NCBI GenBank assembly: GCA_965230565.1
Contig: CBDDLH010000005.1
Span: 1 to 64,000, forward strand
From: BCD1 sp965230565
GTDB lineage: Bacteria > Bacteroidota > Bacteroidia > Chitinophagales > Saprospiraceae
Direction of reading: 5' to 3'
DNA: 64,000 bases
The notes under the pieces were generated by a model. It did no database searches, was not told the DNA's origin, and saw only the letters and a list, made by a program, of their open reading frames with translations. A program made the translations under genes and the position numbers. How positions within the stretch are numbered: position 1 is the first letter of the stretch; each line of letters opens with the position of its first letter. Of the stretch, positions 8,847-16,078 are shown one piece after another.

Positions 8847-9593
8847 ATGCTAAAACTGACCGTCATTATTCCTACCAATAATGAATCCGATAACATCGGT
8901 GATTTGCTCGATAACGTTAGCTGGGCGGATGAGATTATTGTGGTTGATTCTTTCAGCACGGATGATACGGTAGCCATTGCCCGTTCCAAAGGGGCTACAG
9001 TGCTCGAACATGAATACGAAGGACCTGCGGCCCAAAAGAACTGGGTGATCCCGCAAGCACAGCATGAATGGATCTTATTACTGGATGCGGATGAGCGTTT
9101 GACGCCGGAACTGACCAAAGAGCTGCGGTCCTGGTTAGCCAAAGATGAAATTGATATGGATGCTTTCTGGATCGGTCGGCAAAATCATTTTTTGGGTAAA
9201 AAAATCCGATACAGTGGCTGGCAGGGGGATAAGGTAGTTCGGTTTTTCAGACGGAGTTGCCGATATGACAACAAACAGGTGCATGAGGAGATCATGACGG
9301 AGGGCATTCGCGTCAGTATATTGAAAAACAAAATGAATCACTACACTTATAAAAGTGTGGATCATTTCCTGGATAAAATGCGCCGTTATGCGGATTGGTC
9401 GGCTGATGATCATGCTGCAAAGACACCGAGGGTTACTTTTTTCCATTTATTTATCAAACCTGCCTTTAGGTTTTTCAAGCATTACATTTTAAAAAAAGGA
9501 TTTCTGGATGGCAAGGAGGGGTTGATCGTGAGTGGTATCATGGCGTGGGGCGTTTTTTTGAGGTATGTGAAAATGGTGGAGAAGAGGAAGTAG
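8847..9593 (+). CDS. Family 2 glycosyltransferase, WaaE/KdtX-like
   Basis: 248 residues with a GT-A fold: LTVIIPTNNESDNIGDLL at the start, VVDSFSTDDTV, then PAAQKNWVIPQA and the metal-binding DxD in LLLDADERL (about residue 75). The order and length match the lipopolysaccharide core glycosyltransferases of the WaaE/KdtX type, which add a glucose-like residue to the inner core. A C-terminal KHYILKKGFLDGKEGLI segment is typical for this group and probably touches the membrane. It is translated directly after cysQ. Donor and acceptor are not determinable from sequence. Confidence 0.85.
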   Translation: MLKLTVIIPTNNESDNIGDLLDNVSWADEIIVVDSFSTDDTVAIARSKGATVLEHEYEGPAAQKNWVIPQAQHEWILLLDADERLTPELTKELRSWLAKDEIDMDAFWIGRQNHFLGKKIRYSGWQGDKVVRFFRRSCRYDNKQVHEEIMTEGIRVSILKNKMNHYTYKSVDHFLDKMRRYADWSADDHAAKTPRVTFFHLFIKPAFRFFKHYILKKGFLDGKEGLIVSGIMAWGVFLRYVKMVEKRK

Positions 9594-9600
9594 AGGTAGT

Positions 9601-9733
9601 CTTCAGTCCACAGTCGGCAGTCCACAGTCTTTTGCAGAAATACTATTTTTTGAAAAAAATAGTATTTCTTAACCAGCAACCAGCAACTGGAACGTAGTGA
9701 CATCGGCGATACGAAGTGTCGGGACAGCAACCA
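9601..9733. repeat. Heptad repeats flanking a palindrome
   Basis: CAGTCCA/CAGTCGG units (9601-9631) lie on one side of the palindrome at 9636-9669, and AACCAGC units (9671-9735) on the other. The DNA inside the second block keeps a 7-bp register (GTGACAT, CGGCGAT, ACGAAGT). Confidence 0.7.
9636..9669. repeat. Interspersed palindrome, copy B
   Basis: 34-bp copy of the AGAAATACTATTTTTT palindrome, located between the converging glycosyltransferase and LytTR regulator genes, where it could stop transcription from both sides. Confidence 0.85.
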
Positions 9734-9736
9734 GTT

Positions 9737-10471
9737 TCACACCTTAAAAAAGTCCAACAAAGCCTTCTTCCTGGCCGGGGCGACGAGGATTTCGGTATTG
9801 TCTGTTAGCATCACGCTGCCTCCTTTACCTTTTTTGTATTTGATGATGTGATTGACATTGACGAGAAAGGATTTATGGACCCGGGCGAAACCATAGTTTT
9901 CCAGGGCTTTTTCAAAATGTTTGAGGGTTTTGCTGGCAATCATTTTTTTGTCAGTCAGGTAAAGTTCGGTGTAGTTATCATCGGCTTTGCAGTAGAGGAT
10001 GTTCTTTGGTTCAAGAACCTCAAAACCCTCCTGGGTTCCAATGGTGATTTTACCCTCTACCGGCTGGATGTTTGGAGTGGTGACTTGTTCTTGAAGCACG
10101 AGTTCTTTTGTGATGATCTCTTCGACATAATTAACTGCCTTTATCAATTCATCGATGGATATTGGTTTTAGCAGGTAGTAGGCTGCGTGAGCATTTAAGG
10201 CTTCGATAGCGTATTGCTGGTAGGCCGTTACAAAAACGGTTTGGAAGGCAGGGTTTTCAATTTGATCCAGCAGATCGAAGGCATTGCCGTAGGGCATTTC
10301 AACGTCCAGAAAGAGGAGGTCGCATTCATTTTTTTTTAGGGCTTCTTTAGCTTCCTTGATATTGGAGGCAATGGCGTTGACCTTTACCTTCGGGCAGTAT
10401 TTTTGAAGGTAATTGGCTAAAATTTCCTGGCTGACTTTTTCGTCCTCGACAATGATGGCGTTTATGATCAT
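9737..10471 (-). CDS. LytTR-family response regulator
   Basis: 244 residues. An N-terminal receiver domain (1-125) has the acidic pair in VEDE and the phosphorylated Asp in LLFLDVEMP near residue 55, then TAYQQYA and the Lys in YYLLKPIS. The C-terminal LytTR DNA-binding domain (about 140-244) contains ILYCKADDNYTELYL and the conserved RVHKSFLVN. LytTR regulators bind direct repeats with half-sites about 21 bp apart. It is transcribed divergently from the kinase at 10635, with 163 bp between the starts. The kinase also has its own co-transcribed LytTR regulator, so this gene may be a second output of the same kinase. Confidence 0.9.
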   Translation of the reverse strand: MIINAIIVEDEKVSQEILANYLQKYCPKVKVNAIASNIKEAKEALKKNECDLLFLDVEMPYGNAFDLLDQIENPAFQTVFVTAYQQYAIEALNAHAAYYLLKPISIDELIKAVNYVEEIITKELVLQEQVTTPNIQPVEGKITIGTQEGFEVLEPKNILYCKADDNYTELYLTDKKMIASKTLKHFEKALENYGFARVHKSFLVNVNHIIKYKKGKGGSVMLTDNTEILVAPARKKALLDFFKV

Positions 10472-10567
10472 GTTGTTAAGTTACAGTGTTCATGGGAGGT
10501 AGCCACGAAAATGTGAATTTATTTTGGGTTTGATTACCCGAATATTGTTTTTGGTTGATGGTTGTTC

Positions 10568-10601
10568 ATATACCAAAACCTGTTGTTAATATACAAAAAC
10601 C
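10568..10601 (+). promoter_or_regulatory. Candidate LytTR binding site (direct repeat)
   Basis: ATATACCAAAACC at 10568-10580 is repeated as ATATACAAAAACC at 10589-10601: 12 of 13 bases match and the offset is exactly 21 bp, two helical turns. This is the arrangement known for LytTR sites, and it lies between a LytTR regulator gene and its probable kinase gene. The assignment is inference. Confidence 0.5.
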
Positions 10602-10634
10602 ACGGAACCGGGAAAAATTCCTTTTATTTATGTT

Positions 10635-11664
10635 ATGAAGGGGAGAAAGAACTGGTTGCGAATTTTTTTGATCCACGGGGTTTTGTGGTCTTTATATGTG
10701 GTGTTGGAGTTCCTGGCCAATTACTTTCATATTTCGGAAGGGCACGAATGGACATTTCTGCGGTCCACTTTGATGTCCTTGCCGGTTTTGATGATTCCCA
10801 CCTATTTTATTGCTCTTTTTGCTGTTCCGCATTTTTTGCAGGAAAAGAAACACCTGTGGTTTATTTTGAGTATTTTGGTTGCTGGGATATTTGTCTTTTT
10901 TGCCAGGATGTATTGGCTGGAATGGGTGAATTACCTTGAAAGCGGCAGACATTTTAAGATGCCGGTATCCAAAGTTTTGAAAAATGTCATCCGGGATTAT
11001 TCTGTGGTTGCCCTGGCAGTTTGTCTCTATATCATAGGGGACTGGCGACAAAAACAGGTACAGAATGAAGCGCTGATCAAAGCCAGGGCCGAGGCAGAAC
11101 TAAAGCTGTTAAAAGGTCAGTTGCATCCCCACTTTTTGTTTAACACACTCAACAATATTTACAGCCTTGCTTTACTACAATCTGAACAAACAGCGGATAG
11201 CATTTTAAAACTTACGGACTTGCTGGATTATTTGGTTTATAAAGCAGGACAACCGGAGGTACTGCTTTCAAGAGAGGTAGAATTACTGGAAAATTACCTG
11301 GAACTGGAAAAGCTCAGGTATGGGGATAAACTCGAGTTGGAGACAACATTCAAACTGGAACATGCACAACAAAAGATCGCACCATTGTTACTTTTGCCAT
11401 TTGTGGAGAACGCTTTTAAACACGGTCGTACCGGGCAAGATAATAAATTCAAGGTGAGTATCCATTTGCAATCAACCCAGGAAAAACTGACTTTTAATAT
11501 TCAAAATACCAAAAAGGAAATACCCAATCAGTCTCAGCAAAGCGGGGGAGTGGGCCTGAAAAACATCCACAAAAGATTGGAACTTTTATATCCTCAACAA
11601 CACCTTTTGGAGATAGCCGATAAGTGGCGAAGTTTTTAAGGTGAAACTGGAAATCAGGTTTTAG
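10635..11664 (+). CDS. LytS-type sensor histidine kinase, frameshifted near its C-terminus
   Basis: Four membrane segments fill the first ~150 residues (e.g. FLIHGVLWSLYVVLEFL, LWFILSILVAGIFVFFA). The His_kinase domain has the phospho-acceptor in LKGQLHPHFLFNTLNNIYSL, and the ATPase N-box is LLPFVENAFKHG, then GGVGLKNIHKRLELLYP. As read, the protein ends after IADKWRSF at 11639. Skipping one base at 11622 restores SGEVFKVKLEIRF and a TAG at 11662-11664 that abuts the ATG of the next gene, the usual ending and spacing of this family. So there is a one-base insertion, real or artefactual. It would phosphorylate the LytTR regulators on either side. Confidence 0.88.
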
Positions 11665-12351
11665 ATGGAAAAGTATAACTGTTATATCCTGGACGACGAA
11701 CCTCTGGCTATAAAGGTCATCGAACAGCATCTGTCAAAGCTGGACGTTTTTAATATCTGTGGGACTTCCACAGAACCCCTTGATGCTTTTCAGGAACTGA
11801 AAAGACTTCAGCCGGATTTGTTATTTCTGGATATTGAAATGCCGGATCTGAATGGCCTGGAACTTATCGAAGCTTTGCAAAATAAGCCGAAAGTCATCGT
11901 TACTACTGCTTACAGGGAATATGCCGTGGAGAGCTTTGAACTGGATGTATTGGATTACCTGGTAAAACCGATTTCGTTAAGCCGTTTTATGAAAGCGATG
12001 GATAAATTCCTGGCGTTACATCGTAAATCTGAAGCGCCAAGACCTCAATTTATTTTAGTAAAAGCAAATCGCAAAACTCACCGTCTAGACCTGGAGGATA
12101 TTCTTTATGTAGAAGGCGTTAAGGATTACGTCAAGATCGTTTTGAAGGAAGAGCAAATACTTACAAAAATCTCCATTGGAAACTTTATGAAAGAATTGCC
12201 TGAGTCAACTTTTATCCGTATTCACAAATCGTTCATAGTGGCTAAGAATAAAATAACCGCTTATACCGCCCATGATGTTGAAATAGATAAGCTGGAATTG
12301 CCAATCGGCAGGGTTTATAAGGAGGCATTTTTGGAGCGTATGGGAGAGTAG
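11665..12351 (+). CDS. LytTR-family response regulator paired with the adjacent kinase
   Basis: 228 residues. The receiver domain has DDEP near residue 10, the phospho-acceptor in LLFLDIEMPDLNG near 54 and the conserved Lys in YLVKPISLSRF. The LytTR domain (about 125-228) contains ILYVEGVKDYVKIVL and FIRIHKSFIV. It follows the kinase directly once that gene's frameshift is corrected, so the pair is a standard two-component operon. Transcription then runs into a 34-bp palindrome immediately downstream. Confidence 0.92.
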   Translation: MEKYNCYILDDEPLAIKVIEQHLSKLDVFNICGTSTEPLDAFQELKRLQPDLLFLDIEMPDLNGLELIEALQNKPKVIVTTAYREYAVESFELDVLDYLVKPISLSRFMKAMDKFLALHRKSEAPRPQFILVKANRKTHRLDLEDILYVEGVKDYVKIVLKEEQILTKISIGNFMKELPESTFIRIHKSFIVAKNKITAYTAHDVEIDKLELPIGRVYKEAFLERMGE

Positions 12352-12357
12352 GGAATA

Positions 12358-12391
12358 AGAAATACTATTTTTTCGAAAAAATAGTATTTCT
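12358..12391. repeat. Interspersed palindrome, copy C
   Basis: Fully self-complementary 34-bp sequence centred on TTCGAA, between two convergent genes. The repeat AGACTAAAGTCTGCGCT follows at 12394-12410 and overlaps the glycerate kinase stop codon (12409-12411). Confidence 0.88.
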
Positions 12392-12408
12392 GGAGACTAA
12401 AGTCTGCG

Positions 12409-13542
12409 CTAAGGGGTTTTCGAGCAAATCAGGCGTACTACATTTTCAGCCGTTTTTTTTAGTAGAATTTCTGTTTTCAGTAATGCAGTTTGAAGTTCCA
12501 TGGGTTCGTTGAGGATAGGGAAAGCGGCCTGGATGCCTATCATTTTAAGATCATTCATGGATGCATTGAGACTTCCGCAAAAGGCTACAACGGGAATGTT
12601 GTGTTTGGTAGCCATTTTGCAGATCCCTGAGATAAGTTTTCCGTTTTTGGTTTGTTCATCTATCCTGCCTTCACCCGTGAAGAGGAAGTCTGCGTCCTGG
12701 ATTGCACTTTCGATACCACTAATTTCTATCACTGTTTCTGAACCGGGGATCAATTCGGCATTTAGGAAAACTTTGGCGCCAAACCCCATTCCTCCTGCTG
12801 CCCCGGCCCCGGGTAAGTTCTCAAAAGACTTGTCGGTTTGGTTGGAAACGATGTTGGCAATAGACTGAAGACCTTCATTGAGGGATAATATTTCTCTTCC
12901 TGAAGCTCCTTTCTGTTTACCATAAACAAAAGCAGCTCCCTGATGGCCGTAAAGCGGATTATTCACATCTGCAAGCACCTGTATTTGAGGCAAATCTTTC
13001 AAAAGTGATTCATCATATTCGTAGGAGGCGATATTATTCAGATCACATCCTTTACATTCGACCTCCTGTTTGTTTTTGTCATAAAATTTATAACCCAATG
13101 CTTTTGCCATGCCTGTGCCCGCATCATTGGTAGCGCTGCCCCCAATCCCCAAAATGATCTTTTCCACGCCTCGGTCCATAGCGTTTTTGATCATCAATCC
13201 GGTGCCGAATGTTGAAGTATGGTTCGGATTCCTTTTCTCAGGTTCGAGTAACTGTAAACCCGAGGCAGAAGCCATATCGATAAATGCTGTGGTCCCGTCT
13301 GCTGATATGCCGTAATCCGCTTTTATAGGGCGACCAATCGGGTCAACCGTTTCCACATAAATGGTTTTTCCGGAAGTATAATAGGTAAGGATTTCAGCAG
13401 TACCTTCTCCGCCATCGGCAAGTGGAAAGATTTCAGTGGCAATATCCTGATTTGCATTGGAGGCTCCAATGGCCATAGCCTTACAAGCATCCAAGGCATT
13501 GGCGCTGTCTTTAAAGGAATCAGAAGCAATGACGATTTTCAT
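12409..13542 (-). CDS. Glycerate kinase, type I (GlxK/GarK family)
   Basis: 377 residues from the ATG at 13542, where the family motif MKIVIASDSFKDS begins; a further 12-residue in-frame extension is unlikely. Other signatures are PLADGGEGTAEIL near residue 45, GIGGSATNDAGTGMAKALG near 130 and FTGEGRIDEQTKNGK near 285. The enzyme phosphorylates D-glycerate to 2-phosphoglycerate in the cytoplasm, feeding glyoxylate- or serine-derived carbon into glycolysis. No other glycerate-pathway gene is adjacent. Its 3' end carries the CAGACTAAAGTCTG-type repeat. Confidence 0.94.
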   Translation of the reverse strand: MKIVIASDSFKDSANALDACKAMAIGASNANQDIATEIFPLADGGEGTAEILTYYTSGKTIYVETVDPIGRPIKADYGISADGTTAFIDMASASGLQLLEPEKRNPNHTSTFGTGLMIKNAMDRGVEKIILGIGGSATNDAGTGMAKALGYKFYDKNKQEVECKGCDLNNIASYEYDESLLKDLPQIQVLADVNNPLYGHQGAAFVYGKQKGASGREILSLNEGLQSIANIVSNQTDKSFENLPGAGAAGGMGFGAKVFLNAELIPGSETVIEISGIESAIQDADFLFTGEGRIDEQTKNGKLISGICKMATKHNIPVVAFCGSLNASMNDLKMIGIQAAFPILNEPMELQTALLKTEILLKKTAENVVRLICSKTP

Positions 13543-13646
13543 GGTAGTAAAGATAAAGGAGAGCGAAGCATTATACAATAGGGCTTAAAAGGGTTGTTAA
13601 ATTTTTGGGAACCAATTAGAAGCACGAAACATCCCTTTGGGGACCC

Positions 13647-13685
13647 ATCGAAAAAATCTTTACAAATATTGTAGTTTTTTTCGAT
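13647..13685. promoter_or_regulatory. Inverted repeat upstream of the sigma factor gene
   Basis: ATCGAAAAAA and its complement TTTTTTCGAT lie 19 nt apart about 60 bp before the sigma-factor start codon. It may be an operator or a weak hairpin; nothing further can be said. Confidence 0.3.
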
Positions 13686-13745
13686 AAGCTGTGTCTAACA
13701 AGGTAAATTTAGAATCCTAAGTGCTGAAAATGTATTAAACAGACA

Positions 13746-14258
13746 ATGGAAGCTTCCAAAAGAGAAGAGGAATTCAACCAGCTGGTTTTTGAAAACCAGG
13801 CGATCATTCATAAGATATGCCGGATTTACGGTGTGTTGCCACAAGACAGGGAGGATCTTTTCCAGGAAATAATTTTCAATTTATGGAAAGGCTTTGCTTC
13901 CTTCAGAAATGAGGCGGCTTTTAGTACCTGGCTGTACAGAGTTGCGTTGAATACGGCTATTACTCAAAAGAAAAAAAGCAGGAACAGGCTGGGAATGGAA
14001 GTTATGTTGACAGATAGTTATTCAAATGAGAATAAAGACGAAATTATGGAGCACCATGTTCAGGTCAGGGCATTGTACAAGGGCATTCAGCAATTGAAAA
14101 AAGTAGAAAAGGCAATCATTTTACTATATCTGGAGGAGAAAACTTATCAGGAAATCGCTGATATCACTGGTTTGACCAAAACAAATGTAAGTGTCAAACT
14201 GGTACGGATCAAAGCCAAATTGGAAAAATTGGTTAAATCGATTTTATCAAACTCATAG
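13746..14258 (+). CDS. ECF-type RNA polymerase sigma factor
   Basis: 170 residues. Region 2 contains QDREDLFQEIIFNLWKG and FSTWLYRVALNTAIT (about 35-80), and region 4 contains the helix-turn-helix YQEIADITGLTKTNVSVKLV (about 130-160). It lacks sigma regions 1 and 3, as expected for extracytoplasmic-function factors. The next gene, 4 bp downstream, encodes a multi-pass membrane protein that takes the place where an anti-sigma factor usually sits. The target genes are unknown; the small membrane proteins downstream are candidates by position. Confidence 0.9.
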   Translation: MEASKREEEFNQLVFENQAIIHKICRIYGVLPQDREDLFQEIIFNLWKGFASFRNEAAFSTWLYRVALNTAITQKKKSRNRLGMEVMLTDSYSNENKDEIMEHHVQVRALYKGIQQLKKVEKAIILLYLEEKTYQEIADITGLTKTNVSVKLVRIKAKLEKLVKSILSNS

Positions 14259-14262
14259 CATT

Positions 14263-14991
14263 ATGGAAGAGCTGGATATCAGGAAAATTTGGGAGATGGA
14301 ACGGGATGACCAAAAGAATGAAGAGATGGTCTCCAAAGAAGTAATCGACCTGTTCAGGCAAAAGCAGTCGAATGAAATGACCTCTTCAACCCGCAGGCTT
14401 ATGCTTTTTGATATAATCCTGAAAATAATTGTAGGCCTGGGATATGGGCTTTGTTTAGTGTTGGTGCCAGGGCAATTACCGGTAAAGATTGTTGCTGTAA
14501 TATTACTGTTGTTGTGTTTTGGCATTGGTTATTGGGAATACAGGTTTATTAAAAAGCTCAGTGCCATTGATGAAACCGGAACGATTTTGGAGACGCTCCA
14601 AAGGAAGATAAATTATCACAGCAACTATTACCGTTCATTCATTCTGCTCTCGGCATTGACTTCGCCGTTATTGATATTGTGTGGATTTTTCCTCTACGAA
14701 ATCTCAAAATACGGGGAGGTTATGATGGGAACTCCCTTTAATACTCCGGTGCCGTATTTATTCCTGCTGGCTGGGATTTTGATCAGTTTTTTGGCTTCAT
14801 GGCCATTTTACAGGATTCGGTTACAGGAACTTACTGCTTCTTTGGAGGACCTCGATGATCATTTTGTAGCCTATCAAACAATGAGTATCCAAAAGAAGAA
14901 CAGAAGAAGACGAATTATTCTTTTCTCGCTATTGTCTTTGACAGGATTATTGGTTTTGTTATTGATCTTATGGTGGAGGACTAAAATTTAA
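14263..14991 (+). CDS. Multi-pass membrane protein, possible regulator of the adjacent sigma factor
   Basis: 242 residues from the ATG at 14263, chosen because it lies 4 bp after the sigma-factor stop; an in-frame ATG at 14191 would overlap that gene by 68 bp. A soluble N-terminus of ~45 residues (MEELDIRKIWEMERDD) is followed by four hydrophobic segments, two near 50-95, one near 130-150 and the next near 165-185, then a soluble stretch and a final membrane helix (LFSLLSLTGLLVLLLIL) near the end. It has no zinc-binding anti-sigma motif. A role as an anti-sigma partner is inference from position only. Confidence 0.75.
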   Translation: MEELDIRKIWEMERDDQKNEEMVSKEVIDLFRQKQSNEMTSSTRRLMLFDIILKIIVGLGYGLCLVLVPGQLPVKIVAVILLLLCFGIGYWEYRFIKKLSAIDETGTILETLQRKINYHSNYYRSFILLSALTSPLLILCGFFLYEISKYGEVMMGTPFNTPVPYLFLLAGILISFLASWPFYRIRLQELTASLEDLDDHFVAYQTMSIQKKNRRRRIILFSLLSLTGLLVLLLILWWRTKI

Positions 14992-14995
14992 AAAA

Positions 14996-15234
14996 ATGTC
15001 AAAAGCTACAGTAATCCGGACCATTGCACGCACGCTGGGATTTATCCTGATAGGATTGATGAATACCTTATGGGCAAAACCGGAGGATATCGGAAAACAT
15101 GGTTTGGGTATTTCTTTCTTGTGCTTGCAGCAGCAGACATTATTTTGTTGCTAATCTATTGGCGGAAAAATATGAAAACCAAAATTTATAGTTATGAAAC
15201 ATTCAAAACAATATCCAAAGGGCCATTTCATTAA
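14996..15234 (+). pseudogene. Possible frameshifted small membrane-protein gene
   Basis: An ATG 5 bp after the previous stop opens a 52-codon frame (MSKATVIRTIARTLGFILIG ...) ending at 15154. A second frame over its second half encodes a clear membrane segment (WFGYFFLVLAAADIILLLIY) and runs to 15234. Adding one A to the AAAA run near 15102 would join them into a two-helix protein of about 79 residues. It would overlap the next gene by 41 bp, so the exact end is uncertain. Confidence 0.35.
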
Positions 15235-15490
15235 TATTGGTCTTGCATTGGGAATACCGCTAAGTGTTATAGCAGGAATTATCATCGGGAATATGGCCTA
15301 TGGCCCGATCACGGGCATAACAGCAGGGATGATTGTAGGAATTCTTCTCGAGAGAATTTACAATCCAGACCCTGTTGAGCAGGATCAGGAAATTATCTCC
15401 CGGAAACGAAGGGTGGCCTGGCGGTTTGTGATGCTGGGACTATTCATTTTTTTGGTTGTAACAACCCTTTATTTATTTCAAATCCGGTAG
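15194..15490 (+). CDS. Small multi-pass membrane protein of unknown function
   Basis: 98 residues with hydrophobic, glycine-rich segments at about 13-33 (LALGIPLSVIAGIIIGNMAY), 35-52 (ITGITAGMIVGILLE) and 75-95 (FVMLGLFIFLVVTTLYLF), separated by a charged loop. I do not recognise a family. It belongs to the run of genes behind the ECF sigma factor. Confidence 0.65.
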   Translation: MKHSKQYPKGHFINIGLALGIPLSVIAGIIIGNMAYGPITGITAGMIVGILLERIYNPDPVEQDQEIISRKRRVAWRFVMLGLFIFLVVTTLYLFQIR

Positions 15491-15611
15491 ATTTTTGTTA
15501 ATTTTCTTTTGAATTTGTTTTTATTAAATGCTTTTAATATTGAAATATTGTTATATTGCAATGTCTTATATCGTTCAAGTATGGATATTTCAAAACAAAA
15601 CTTAGAAAATT

Positions 15612-16010
15612 ATGGACTTTTCAGGAGTAAACTGGATCGCTCTGATCGTCGCGACAGTGGCGGCTTATGGGCTTGGAGCCTTATGGTATGGGCCCATTTT
15701 TGGGAAAACCTGGCAAAAAGAAGTGGGTTTGACAGAGGAAGATATGAAGGGAGCAAATATGGCTCAGATCCTGGGGACAACGCTGGTGCTCACCTTTATT
15801 ATGGGTTTGGGAATTGCCCTTTTTGGAGATCTTAAAGACTGGATGTCAGGATTGCAGAGCGGGCTGTTGTTTGGTGTATTTTTCATAGCTACATCTATGG
15901 GGATAAATTATCTATACCAGCAAAAATCACTTAGATTATGGCTTATTGATGTTGGATATCAGGTGCTTTTCCTGGGGCTTTTCGGAGCTATACTAGGTGC
16001 GTGGCATTAA
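15612..16010 (+). CDS. DUF1761-family membrane protein
   Basis: 132 residues with about four membrane helices. It begins with NWIALIVATVAAYGLGALWY and GPIFGKTWQKEVG, the DUF1761 signature (G-x-L-W-Y-x-P-x-x-F-x-x-x-W), and ends GLFGAILGAWH. Function is unknown for the family. It lies ~120 bp after the previous gene and converges on the radical SAM gene across a hairpin. Confidence 0.82.
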   Translation: MDFSGVNWIALIVATVAAYGLGALWYGPIFGKTWQKEVGLTEEDMKGANMAQILGTTLVLTFIMGLGIALFGDLKDWMSGLQSGLLFGVFFIATSMGINYLYQQKSLRLWLIDVGYQVLFLGLFGAILGAWH

Positions 16011-16037
16011 AAAGAGACATTGATGAAAATCGATATA

Positions 16038-16068
16038 GAAAAGCCTGGAGCATATGCTTTGGGCTTTT
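16038..16068. terminator. Bidirectional hairpin between convergent genes
   Basis: AAAAGCC and GGCTTTT enclose the palindrome AGCATATGCT, giving one long hairpin with A/T runs on both sides. It lies between stops at 16010 and 16079. Confidence 0.7.
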
Positions 16069-16078
16069 TGTCTTTAAA

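Noticed and set aside
11615..11630. Programmed ribosomal frameshift in the histidine kinase
   Set aside because: No slippery heptamer or downstream pseudoknot is apparent at GATAAGTGG; an insertion or assembly error is simpler.
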